Source: Eremomyces bilateralis CBS 781.70
Taxonomy: Eukaryota; Ascomycota; Dothideomycetes; Eremomycetales; Eremomycetaceae
Assembly (NCBI RefSeq): GCF_010015585.1
Contig: NW_022985067.1
Coordinates: 124,001-188,000 of the forward strand
Direction of reading: 5' to 3'
Length of the DNA: 64,000 bases
Under the pieces are notes generated by a model. The model did not search any database and was not told the origin of the DNA. It saw only the letters and a program-made list of their open reading frames with translations. Position 1 is the first letter of the stretch. Each line of letters opens with the position of its first letter. Shown in pieces: positions 1-10,714 of the stretch. Position numbers and translations under genes: made by a program.

Positions 1-717
1 GAGGGACGTTGTAATCTGGGGGGGATGAGATGTCGAGGTGGGCATCTTTGCCGGGCTTCTCGATGTTCTCCGAGGAGAGGAGGGCGATGATCCAGGGGAG
101 CATCTTGTATTCGTCGGAGAGTTTGAGAGCTGGTCGAGAGCGTCAGTATATTGGATCTGCGTTAGATGCGCGTCGTGGGGATGGCTTACCATCTAGTGGA
201 GAAATCCAGACGTTTCCGGCAACCTCGCTGGGACCAGCAGACTTCAGGCTCTTATGGTGAAATCGCTCTGTGGTCTCCTCTTGCACGGAAGCCCAGGGGA
301 AAGCTGCCTTGAACATTCCCGTCGCGCTGATGAATCCATCGCTGCTTCGTCTCTGTATCATTTCCGTTAGCCCATGACCTTAATTCCCACACGCGACATC
401 AAAGCGCGTCATTTCGTGGGGTTCGATTGCGCAAGCGAGGGGTATCCTACCATCAAAAAATACGATTCCGGGTATGTCTGGTTTTTCGCCGTGAAAATGC
501 CCGAGCCCTTGAGGTCCTTCGGCAGGGGCACGCGCAAATGCGCGTAGTCGAACTTCCCCAGGTTCTCCGCATTCGACGCGTTGGCGACGCCGGCCTGACC
601 CGGTTTGACGGAGAGATCGGTCTGGCCGAGTTTGCGACGTTCGGTCAAAATCTCCTCTGCGATGCGGATTAGGTTAGTTGCGAGGCTGCGACGCGCTGGA
701 GTTCGGGCGAAGGACAC
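1..717 (-). CDS. bqt4: Bqt4-like APSES/KilA-N domain protein (3' end cut by window edge)
   Basis: Three exons can be read on the minus strand: 717-451, 352-190 and 129-1; the gene runs off the left edge. The joined protein has an Arg-rich start ([16 protein letters not shown]), a conserved stretch [20 protein letters not shown], and an APSES/KilA-N core with [20 protein letters not shown] followed by [20 protein letters not shown] and MLPWIIALL. This arrangement is typical of the Bqt4 family, which in fission yeast anchors telomeres at the inner nuclear membrane. It differs from the sequence-specific APSES regulators (StuA, MBF) in its short N-terminus. The C-terminal membrane helix expected for Bqt4 would lie outside the window, so membrane anchoring is inferred. 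Introns have GT..AG ends (GTAGGA, GTAAGC donors) and keep the frame (phases 0 and 1). A non-Bqt4 APSES protein remains possible. Confidence 0.75.
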
Positions 718-1987
718 GTACGAGGAGGAGTATGCTCAGCATCGACCAACGGGTTGCGCTTCTCGGGCAAGTCGCGCTTTGGAGCCATTGGGAAGATTGT
801 GCGACACGAGGATGATTGCTATCCTTGACAATAGGAGCGCGGACGCTGAGGGGGATTGAAACGGGTCGGAGACGGCGAGCAGCGCGTGCGCAGACTGGCG
901 AATGAGACGAGACCAGCGCAGCAACGTATTAACCACTATATGAAAGGGTTGAGAAGAGAGGTGGTGCAACAGGCAATGATAAGACAATGCAAAGACAATG
1001 AAATTGCGATGCGATAAGCGAGTAAGAGAACAGAAATCTGCGCGGTATGCGACAGAAGGAAAATGGGAGGTGGTCGAATGGGGGGGACCGGGATTGGGGG
1101 GAAGTAGTATGGAGGTTCAGGGACGGGAAGGAGTAATAAGGAGAGATGGGGAGGAGCTCCAAGACAAGAAGGAGCGCAAAGTGCGTGTGAGAGCAGTAAA
1201 GTCAGCACGACAGAACCAAAGAATGAGCACAGAGAGGTGTAATGGAGCTGAACGGCCAGTCGGGGAAAGTGAGATGGACCCTGGGATGGGATGGGGGAGG
1301 GAGGGCTTGGCCATGCGAAGAATTCATTTTGATTTTCGGGACCGTTTTGGCGTAATTGGATGGCTGGTCCAATCAGAGGCCGCTCGCATCACACATTCAC
1401 AGTCGACCGTAGACTCGCAGAGGAGGATTTGAGGTGAAGGATGAAGTCACATGACGGCCATTTGATTGACATTGAATTAACTAAATAATTAATTGATTTT
1501 ACACTGTGGGATCACTTGGAGTTTGGAGGAGACGGTATCGAAAAGAAGTGAATTCAAATACGCCATCCAATGGTTGGACAGGAGAATACACTAGCAATTT
1601 AGCGTTGGAAAGAAATGGCACATGTTGATTTAACTGGCTGAACTTAGGTCGAATATTGACACTAAGCTTGTTACTAAGACAGTGCCCGACCCTCAAGTGA
1701 ATGTCCATTTCGGTTTCGGGGACTCGTCAGGAATTCCGGACTGAAGGACTAATTTGATTAATATAATCAGGCATCCAAGAACTGAAACTACCATAAGGCA
1801 ACTACACGCAACCGGAGCCACCTCCACTCAGCCACGCTGGCCACAGTCCACACAGCAACCCCACACTGCTAAACATCCCACCACACCACCTTCAGAGCTC
1901 GCTTCCATTGATGTTTACACCGCTTTCCACCCCTCTCCTCCTCCCTACATACCACCCCTCAATTGTCTTTCCCATCAATTGCCCACC
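718..1987. other. Intergenic region between divergent bqt4-like and RhoGDI genes
   Basis: About 1.27 kb separates the two divergent start codons. It is purine-rich on the plus strand near 1000-1300, which leaves chance open frames on both strands, and pyrimidine-rich just before the RhoGDI start (1800-1985), as is common in fungal 5' leaders. I see no further gene here. Confidence 0.5.
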
Positions 1988-2829
1988 ATGCCCGACAATC
2001 TGCAACACGACATCGCCGACGATGAGCTCCAACCCGAAGAAACCCCTAAATTCAAGGTTGGAGAGAAGAAGACCCTGGATGAATACCAGAAGCTTGGTAC
2101 GACCTCACCTCTTCTTCAGCGTTCAACCACCACCCATCCGCTCCCAACAACCCCCCCACAACCCCAATCATGACTGACGAATCCCAAATCCAGACGAAGA
2201 TGACCCGGCCATGCGCAAATGGAAAGAGTCCTTAGGTCTCGGCACGGGGACCGACCTCTCCGACCCCAAAGACCCCCGCACCGTCATCATTTTCTCACTG
2301 GGCTTGGAAGTCGAGGGACGTCCAGATATCATCATCAATTTGACTGAACCCAAGGCACTGGAAAATCTCAAGAACAAGCCGTTCGTGATCAAGGAGGGGG
2401 CGACGTTTCGGATGAAGGTCCGTTTCAAGGTTCAGCATCAGATCTTGTCCGGGTTGAAGTACGTGCAGGTGGTCAAGAAGGTGGGGGTGAGCAACAAGTT
2501 GGAGGAGATGATTGTGAGTGGCTATATGAACAAGATGTTTGTCATGGAGATGTTCTAACCTAGCATAGGGATCTTATAGCCCCAATACCACGGACAGGAC
2601 AGAGTATGAGAAGAAATGTTGGTTCCCCACCTGCTATACTATACTGTTGTTGAGCAAGGAAAGCTGATATACCTTAGTCGAACCCATTACCGCGCCATCC
2701 ACAATGGCCAAGGGGCTCCGCATGTTCGTCAACGATCACTATGATGCCGTCTCCAAATTCATCGACGACGACAACCAAACCCACCTGAAATTCCAGTGGT
2801 CGTTCGATATCAAGAAGGACTGGCAATGA
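1988..2829 (+). CDS. rdi1: Rho GDP-dissociation inhibitor (RhoGDI)
   Basis: Four exons (1988-2096, 2194-2513, 2569-2617, 2678-2829) give a 209-residue protein, the usual size for the family. Seen in sequence: an acidic N-terminal regulatory arm (DIADDELQPEE, TLDEYQKL), then the immunoglobulin-like domain with DPRTVIIFSLGLEVEGRPD, VIKEGATFRMKVRFKVQHQI and LSGLKYVQVVKK, ending in HLKFQWSFDIKKDWQ. Family knowledge: RhoGDI extracts prenylated Rho/Cdc42/Rac GTPases from membranes and keeps them GDP-bound in the cytosol, so it shapes polarised hyphal growth. The start is the first ATG before the acidic arm, in a good context (CCACCATG). Exon 3 is only 49 nt and its donor is the weaker GTTGGT; the frame is kept only with these junctions. 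Confidence 0.93.
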
Positions 2830-3353
2830 TGGAAGAGGGCCTACAAAGGTTGCTCATGACGGAGAACATGCAAATGATGTTGAATGACTTGAATGATCAT
2901 CGAGAGCGAGGAATAGGTTATGATGGAAGAGAGGAACGACAATGATGTCTTGAGTAGTTGGGGATGATTCATGATTCTGGCTCTGACATGGCTGTCTGGC
3001 CGTCAATCCTGACTGAATATGGGGAGTATTACAAGCAGATGCTTGCAATCAGAACTGAAGGCCTGTCAAACCATGTGCCCTTCTTTCTCAGAAGGCTTTT
3101 GGACACTGGCATGACTCCTTTCATCACCATTCAATATCGGGTATCATCAGTGCTCTTACTATCACGTTTTCTTGTGCCGTGATTGAGAATTAAATCCACT
3201 GCTTTCTCACCTTTCCCCAGAACTTCCCTTGATTCGTTAACATTCCAGAAGCCTGTCTCTCTGAAAACAATCAAAGCTTCACACTTGGGCAAATCCCGGT
3301 CTACTCTCCTATCCCAATATCATCCAAGACCATCAATATCTACAGTCTGCAGG
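2830..3353. other. Intergenic, no gene seen
   Basis: This stretch holds the 3' flank of RhoGDI and the leader of the next gene. Short open frames here show no recognisable motif. Confidence 0.5.
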
Positions 3354-4173
3354 ATGATTGTATTCCTCCTTCTCTTCATCGCAATATTCGGCAACCTCGC
3401 CTTTGCACAAGTGCCCCGAGTCAGCACTGATCCCAACGACTTCGACATTGTCCCGCTCACCAGCACGGATGGCGGCAACTACACTCTCGGTCCGGCCATG
3501 TAAGGGATTCATCCCACACCAACATTCTGACCTGGTGCTTACTCTGCGTCTAGGTAGACTGGTCAGATATCCAAGAATGGACCCAATGTCACTCTCTACG
3601 GCAAGTCCGTGACCGATATCTTCCAGTACATTGATGATCAGAACCCCCCACTATAAGCTGGATTTCGCGGACACGGTCGGCCGACTTACGGGACTGGACA
3701 TGGAACGGAGCACAGCCAACTCGAACTATGATCCTGTTGTATGTCACAAGTCGCCCAACGTCCACAGGTAAAAAAAGTTAACCCCCCGTGACCAGAACCC
3801 CGACGACCTCCTCCCCCACTGCGGACCCCTGGTGCCCGGCCAATGTCGGATCGGTGGCAACCCCTACGCATGGAAGGAAGCCATCCCCTACCTGCAGTCC
3901 CGCATGAACTACATCTACATGTCCGAGGGCTGCAAAGGCTTCTGCTACCGCATCAGCTGCTGCTGGGACACGGGGATCTACCTGTGCAACGACAAAGACG
4001 ATGCCCAATACATCCACGCGCGATATCTCGGTTTCCTGCTGCAGTTCCTACGCGATCGCGGGTGCCCGAGCGGAGACAAGCATCAGGAGCAGCCGTGGAG
4101 TCAGGTGTATCATAAGCTGTGGATGTTCTGGCTTTCGATCTGTGCGACGACTGTGTGGGATGGGCTTTGCTGA
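3354..4173 (+). CDS. Small secreted cysteine-rich protein, gene model uncertain
   Basis: The first exon encodes a clear signal peptide (MIVFLLLFIAIFGNLAFA, then QVPRVSTDPN). The last exon (about 3796-4173, entered through a GTATGT...CCAG intron from 3736) encodes a Cys-rich domain with CGPLVPGQC, SEGCKGFCYRISCCW and YLCNDKDDAQYIHARYLGF, ending DGLC. The product should be secreted and disulfide-bonded, roughly 200-230 residues. I do not recognise the family and assign no function. An intron with a GTAAGG donor starts near 3500, but the middle part (about 3550-3735) does not join both neighbours in one frame with any splice sites I can find. Either I am missing a junction, or there is a sequence error, or the gene is damaged. 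Its place between two housekeeping genes gives no functional hint. Confidence 0.5.
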
Positions 4174-4480
4174 GAGATGATGGGTCGAGGGAAGAGAGTG
4201 AGGGGCTTGCACACTGGATTTTCATGGATAGTGCTGAAAAGGATTCTAAGACGAAGGCAGGTTAGCATAGGTACCTTGAGGAATATTGCAACTGTTGGGG
4301 TTACATAGATACCAGACAGGGCATCAATTACGAACATGAGAATTCTCTTATATTTACAAATTGAGTTTTATCCTATCCATCATCCCGTGACATGTATCTC
4401 CAAACAAACGCCTCGCAATGCACAAGTACCCAGTTCTAAACCCACATGGTATCTCATATCGTCTCTCTCACGAAAGTCTC
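4174..4480. other. Short convergent intergenic region
   Basis: This is the space between the ends of the secreted-protein gene and the convergent ppg1 gene. It probably carries both polyadenylation regions; no coding signal is seen. Confidence 0.4.
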
Positions 4481-5622
4481 TCACAAGAAATACTCCGTCT
4501 GCACCTCCTTCCCCTGCTGCTGCTGCTCCGCTCGATGCACATCATTTTCCGGCGCCGCCTCAAACACATTGAAGAACCGCTCTCCGGTATCGCTCACCTC
4601 CAACACGCTCGCCAAGTTCCCGCATCGGTAGCAATAATTCGGCGCGCTCCACACCGTACTCAACCGATCGTCGTACAGCACCTGATACCCCTCCTGACAC
4701 AGCTGATGCGCGCGCAGGATGTGGCTCATGTTGTTCACCTCCAGGAACTTCTTCACCACCTGCGCGCCGAACGTATACCCCGCGCCTCTCGGGCTCAGCG
4801 AGAACTCATCCCGCTCCGCGTCCGGATCCGACCACACTAGATCGGCCATCGGCCCCTCGTGCGGGATCTCCCGGAAGCGGTCAATGATCTTGATCTGATC
4901 GATGGAGTGGATGCTGGGGCTCAGGCCGCCGTGCACGCAGAAGATCTGGTCGTTGATGACGACGGAGAGTGTGAGGAAGTCGAACATGTCGGTGAAGTAG
5001 TGCCATACGTTGGCGTTCCCATATTTGCGGGAGCATTCGGTGTAGAAGCCGTAGGATTGGGTGACGCCGCGGGACTCGTGGTTACCGCGGATGAGGTGCA
5101 CGCGATGGGGGTAGCGGAGTTTGAGGCATACAAGGAGGGAGATGGTTTCGACGCTGAAGAGGCCGCGGTCGACGTAGTCGCCTTCACGCAATAATTTGTC
5201 AGCCGCTGGGTGCCGCGACGGGAGTCAGATGGGAACGCTTACCGAGGAACAGGTAATTGGTATCCGGACAAAAGCCTCCAATCCGGAAGATCTCAATCAT
5301 GTCGAAGAACTGCCCGTGGATGTCGCCCACTACAGTGACGGGCGCGGCAATGTGCACCACGTTGCTCTCCTTCATGAGCAGCTCTTTCGTCTTCGCGCAT
5401 ATTGCCTCGATAACCGAATCCGCAAGCAACTCTTTTTTGTATAGCCGCGAAATGCACTCGTCAAGGTCCACGGTGGCTATTTAGACGTATAAGTTAGCTT
5501 CTTAGTCTCCAAATGCTGCCACTGCCAAGAACATCATCCATCTCCCCATGAGATGAGTCCAGCGCACAAATTCCGGACAGCACCTCGAGTCAGAGAAAGG
5601 TCATACCAGGTAATCCCGGCAT
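4481..5622 (-). CDS. ppg1: Serine/threonine protein phosphatase Ppg1 (PP2A-like catalytic subunit)
   Basis: Exons 5622-5607, 5476-5243 and 5181-4481 give a 316-residue enzyme starting [20 protein letters not shown]. The metallophosphatase signatures are all present: GDIHGQ, GDYVDRG, RGNHESR, and the later metal-binding HGGLSPSI and [10 protein letters not shown]. The tail ends in YFL, the PP2A-type C-terminus, preceded by a Gln run. Sequence and length fit Ppg1, a PP2A-like phosphatase that in yeast works with the Far (STRIPAK-like) complex, rather than PP2A, PP4 or Sit4. The first coding exon is only 16 nt; without it the protein would have no ATG, since the long frame begins at GTG. The intron that follows exon 1 (5606-5477, GTATGA donor) is the largest in the gene. 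Function in this organism is inferred. Confidence 0.93.
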
Positions 5623-5689
5623 CGTAACAATATTTCCACCAACGCTCGCTCAGCGTGGGTATATACGTGCTGAACTATCAGCGAGGACG

Positions 5690-5896
5690 ATGCCTCCGAA
5701 AACGAAAGGTAAGGAGGGTATGCTCGCCGCGGCGTTGTGGAGCGAAGCGCTCATGTTCGTGTATGTACGTCAACAGACCAAGGAGCGCATGCTGGAGAAA
5801 GACATGTGGATTGGACTGCTGCAGTGCAAAGAGAAGCTAAGAATGGAGGTTGGTGACCAACATATTCGCAGCAGGAGTGGTGGGTGTGGACGTTGA
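5690..5896 (+). CDS. Possible 68-residue ORF divergent from ppg1
   Basis: A small open frame starts 68 bp from the ppg1 start on the opposite strand. It encodes MPPKTKGKEGMLAAALWSEA followed by a helix-prone, Lys/Glu-rich segment and a low-complexity tail (HIRSRSGGCGR). The ATG context (GGACGATGCC) is reasonable. No family is recognised and it may be chance; a spliced small gene is possible because a GAG/GTTGGT donor-like site lies near 5848. Confidence 0.2.
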   Translation: MPPKTKGKEGMLAAALWSEALMFVYVRQQTKERMLEKDMWIGLLQCKEKLRMEVGDQHIRSRSGGCGR

Positions 5897-7324
5897 CTTG
5901 GTCGAGACATCAAAGATCATGGAGTGCAGCATCATCGTATTATTATGGAGTCTTTGGAGGCGGGAGAGAGTTAGCGCTGTGATTGGCCGATAAATACCCC
6001 TGGCTTACTAATTCCCGCAAGAGACCAGGGAGCTTCGACAACACTCTCTGCTCAGGACGATGAACATAGTACAAATTCAACTGAGTGCCATATGAAGATG
6101 AGTTAACGCATACTAGAACGGATTCTGTTCGAGAACGAGTCTCTTTTCACACATACATCTCCAAAGTCCTAACACACAATGTTTAACCAATCACTGGAAA
6201 TATCTGTTGGCCAATCAGCGTGTCCTGTCGAGTACCCTCATTTCGCTCCTCTGTCTTGAGTATGCTCCATTATGTCTACAAGTTCATCATTTTATGCTAG
6301 ATAGCAAGGGATTCGGGATATCAAAGGTTTCATTAAGTCCATGAGTATATCGTACTATGTAGAATAGAAGAATTGCAGGCTCCAAAGCCGTGCAAGAGAA
6401 GATGGGTATTGGTTGGTGCTGGACCCCTTCGGCATAACTTCGGGAATCGCATATCTCGGACCCAACACCTCAGGGAGCCCACTCAGCCCAGCTGCCGTCC
6501 AGGGCACGGTCCCTGAAGCCCAAAGTTGTGAATCTTCAGTTCCAGGTCATCAATGTTGTTTCGATAATTCAATCACTGCTTGGTCTAATACCCTACCTAT
6601 GTCAAACCTCTTTGTCTTCTCCTATCCTCTCATCGCCATGCTTTCCCAACAACATCCATCCTATTCTGCACCCGAAATATCCTAAGCCTCACGTCCCTCC
6701 ATCAAAGCAGACAGGAAAGGGATCGGGTATCAACCCCGTTGTTTGCTCTCAGCTCCTCTACTTGCTTGGTCATCTCCCTCTCAGCCATCCGTTGACTTTC
6801 TGAACCCATCCCCAACTTTTCGATCATCGCGCACTTCCGATTTTTGGATGGTGCTTCTCCGCCCTGTCGACAGCTGGATCCGGGAAGGGTGACCGGGGGT
6901 CGCCTTGACGACGGCGCTGGCGAAGCGAAGGGTTTCCAACTAACCAAACCCCGATTGAGAGAACGCAAGACGGAGAATATCAGCTTTGAGTCTTTTGATT
7001 CGGATCTGCTTTCGCCTTGATTGACGAAGTTGTTATCTATTGCGGAAGCAGAATTTCCTTGCGTCCAGAGAGCCGTCTGCTTACCCACCTCCCTTGCCTA
7101 CACACATCTCATTGCCTACACCTATCCCGTTGCGTACACATATCCCATTGATTACCAGTCGGAGTACGAGCCAGGAACTGGAAATACTACCTTGCATCCC
7201 CGTCGTTGCCTACATCGTAATATTTTCACCTTCTCACCTCTTCCTTCAATCTCATCTCCTATCACCTCTCCTGTCTACAACTCTTTTCCGAACAAGGACG
7301 CGAGCTACCGTCATCAAGATTTAA
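5897..7324. other. Long upstream region of the Pro/Gln-rich gene
   Basis: About 1.4 kb without a supported gene. The last 300 bases are strongly pyrimidine-rich with short repeats (CCTACACAC, CCCATTG/CCCGTTG units around 7095-7160), which looks like a fungal promoter and leader. Nothing else is recognised. Confidence 0.45.
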
Positions 7325-9729
7325 ATGAGCGGACCACCATATGGGCAGCCTCCATATGGAGGGCCTTCCAACTATGAGCAACCGTACGGTTCAAGCCCGA
7401 CGCAACAGTATGGGCCGCCTCAGTACCCCCCATCCAATCAGCAGCGAGGGCCTCCTTACCGCGGGCCGCCAAAGTAAGTCATTTCAATCTAACGCATTTC
7501 ACTGCGTGCAGAGAATGAAAGAGTCTTGTATCAAAATCTGAGATGACCTTTTGGACCATATCCTAACAGTTTTAGTCACCATCAAGCCAAGCGGCAAAAG
7601 GGGAACGCAGTGGTGACTCGGTACCCTCCTCCGCCGAACTATCGGCAACAGCCGGGTCAGCAGAATATGCCTTTCAATCAGAATCAACATCCGTCTCCCA
7701 CTGGACCCTATCCACCAAATGGATTCCCTCCGCAACAGCAACCTCCCCAAGGTTACCCACCTCAAGGGTACCAGCCGCCGCAAACTCCTCAAAACCAAGG
7801 ATATGGCCCTCCGCCGCCACAAGGGTATCCCCAACCACCGCCACAGCCGCCATACCAGCAGCCACCCAATTATCAGCAGAACCAAGGATACCCTCCGCCG
7901 CCTCAGCAGTATCCTCCACCGCCTAATCCTCCCCAACCTAATTACCCTTCCTCTCAGCAATACCCGCCTCAGCAGTATCCGCCTCAACAGGGATATCCGC
8001 CTCAGCAAGGGTACCAGCAACCTCCGCCTGCCAATCCTGGGTTTCAAGGTCCGCCAAATCAATATCCGCCTCAGCAACAGTACCCCGGTCCATATCAGCC
8101 ACAGCAAGGCTTCCAGGGACAGCAAGGAGCTCCTAATTATCCTCCTCAACAAGGACAATATCCTCCACGTCTAGGTCCGACATCGAAGACATGGCCTCCA
8201 CCGGGTTACAAGGCCCCGCCCTCAGATCCGCAGGCCCAACGTCAAGGTTCTCATGGAAATTTTGGTCAAGGTCTAGACCCTACTCAACGACAGGCCAGCG
8301 GAACTCCATCAGCAACGCCAGCTGAGTCTACAGTCGGCCAGAACCGTCCGCCAAGCCCTCCGGCTTATGTTAACAAGAGTATCTACTCGGACGAGGACGA
8401 TTGGAATCTTGACTTTGATGGGGCTTTATGGCCCAAGGCAACCGATCCCATCAATAATGAATTTAGCATTGGGATTACTGGTATGACCGAAAGTGGACAA
8501 TCTAGGGATTTGAGCTAATTTATGATCCAGTATGGCACCCTCCGAAGCTGGTAACGCGAGCCTTGCCGGCCACGTATGCGGAGTGCGAGCTTCTGAACAA
8601 GCGTCCAAATGATCCACCGTTGGAGAATGGGAACTCTATCTCAACCTACTTCACTCTCAGCAATTCTTGGAATGCGTTCCTCAATATCCGACAGACGGAC
8701 GACTGGGAGCACATGGCGGAAGACCCGATCTTTAGAGAATTCCCCGATCAGGGCGAGCTCATTCACATGGATGAGGTCCGTCAACAATGGCGGAATCGAC
8801 CTGCTCTCGCCGATGACAAGAAAGACGTACCCATGGTAGATGCTGGACGTACTGAAGAGGGCGAGGTGGCGGATGATAACCGAAATAAGGCCTGGAATGT
8901 GATGGATAACCTAGAGCAAGCTCTTTTCGGAGAGGATTCGTCCAAAGCTCGCGACAAGCAGTCCCAAGACATTTCCGCCTACAGTCCGCCTGCATCAACC
9001 CCTATCATTCCACATATGCGGAACGGTGTGGCTCAGGAAGTCTTTTCTGAGAGAAGACACAATGGCTCACCGAAGGCTGGTTATCCAACGCCCCGTCCTT
9101 ATGGCCGTTCATCCAGTCGGAACGGGTCATCAGACAGGTATGAATTGAATGTTCGCTTTCCATTTGCATGCAAACTAATCGATGATCCAGGCGTTCATCC
9201 AGTTACCACCATAAGCCACCCTCGGACTTCCATTCTAATAAGAACATGCACGGTTACAATCATCATGCCGGACCTGGGGCAAATCGATCACCACCAAGAG
9301 CTTCGCCACCCCGCCGACCCTCTCCTTTCCTCGATGCCTGGTCTACTGACACCGGCGATGGAGCAAATGGCCACGGACCATTCCACAGTGCCGACTCTCC
9401 TCGATCCGTCAACAGTAACCGCACTCAAATCGGTTCTGATTTCGCCGACCCAGCCGACCCAAACACCCAGCTCGTCGGGGAATCGCAAGCCGCGACTCTG
9501 GGCGTGGAAAAGACCCGACACCGTGATTATCCGCGGTCGCACAGCGGTTCAAGGAAACGGAGCTATGCGGACACGGACTTCGCGAGGGAGACGCAGGACT
9601 CGGACCGGCATCGGCAGAGCGAAGATCCATCCCGGTCGAGGAAGAGGCCGTCCCGAGCCGCCGCAGCTTACGGGTGAGTAATTTCGCATTTGCAGTGGAC
9701 GTTATTTAATGCCTCGTAGGAGACGGTAA
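7325..9729 (+). CDS. Proline/glutamine/tyrosine-rich protein of unknown function
   Basis: Exons 7325-7473, 7576-8480, 8531-9137, 9191-9673 and 9720-9729 give a protein of about 700 residues. The first third is low complexity, built from repeats of [10 protein letters not shown] and QPPY type, a prion-like composition often found in RNA-binding or condensate proteins. A more ordered middle follows ([20 protein letters not shown], then [20 protein letters not shown]). The C-terminal part is Ser/Arg/His-rich with KKR-type basic runs ([27 protein letters not shown]), suggesting a nuclear protein. The last exon is only 10 nt; it follows a GTGAGT intron and adds RR before TAA. If that intron is kept, the protein simply ends two residues earlier. 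I do not recognise the family. Confidence 0.7.
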
Positions 9730-10714
9730 TTCCGCGTTCATACCCAGTCCAAGTCTTGAGCCGTCATTGCACTCATATATCTTCTACGCCCGTTGCACAG
9801 AGCTTAAAGCCACCACCCTTCGTCATACATGGGGCTTCAATACCGCACTAACGTTCTCCAAACCATCGAATTTTCTTGACGGCCACAAAATCGCGAGGAG
9901 TACCAGTGTCAACTCGCTGATCACTCGACACGCCTCCGCCGGAGTAGGAGCCGTTCAAGTTCATATCGTTGACAATTTTGAGAGTCACCGTCGATTTTCT
10001 CCACAGCCGATTCGATTCATCAGCGCAACCGCGCCTTGGAAAAGTCTTGCTCATTCAGGGAGGAGTTCATTTTGCACGTTACCGAGCATAGCATAGCCCA
10101 ACGTTTTCCTTTCTATTTGCTTTTTCAAGGCCACACCGCCGAAGTCACTGCCGTATCATGGCGTTTTCTACCACATTTGCAAGACTCTGAGTTCAAGGGA
10201 AGAAGAACAAGTCGAGGATATGCCTTGGGGCGTTTTCAGGGAGTTTGGAGAAGACGGATGTTTTCCCTGTCCAGATGAATTTTGCCCGTCTTCACCACCT
10301 TATTCATGTATCGTCTTTAGTCAAGAAAATTGCCTCGTTTGCCTTGCAATTTTGAGTCAACGATCCATATTCCTACAATGCTCCGGTGCCAGGATATTAT
10401 CTCACAGTCAAGCCAATCATCTCTTATTGCAAGCCACAATCCGGAATTGCCAGCCATTTTCTCCAACAAATTCGCCATCAAAGGAGAGTCTCATCCTGCA
10501 AAATGCTTCCATCCCCAAGTCATTCAGATCAGAGTGCGACTATGTGCGGACAATTCATTTAAAATCCAGGTGGATTGTCGTTGAAGCTGGGGATATAGCA
10601 GTGCGAGCAGAACATAAAAACAGGTAGGTGATGCGGACTGACGGAAGTCCATCATGTGCTCGCTTCTTTGATTCTCGGATATGCTCGCTATCATTGAGCC
10701 TATGCATCCTTAAT
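9730..10714. other. Convergent intergenic region, no gene seen
   Basis: Nearly 1 kb lies between two convergent genes. The open frames on the plus strand here have no start context, splice logic or recognisable motif, and I treat them as chance. Confidence 0.5.

Noticed and set aside
998-1432. 144-codon plus-strand frame in the bqt4/RhoGDI gap
   Set aside because: Purine-biased low-complexity translation (Arg/Glu/Gly), no motif, and open frames on the opposite strand too; explained by base composition.
7499-8158. 219-codon minus-strand frame rich in Leu/Arg/Trp
   Set aside because: Mirror image of the Pro/Gln repeat region of the plus-strand gene.
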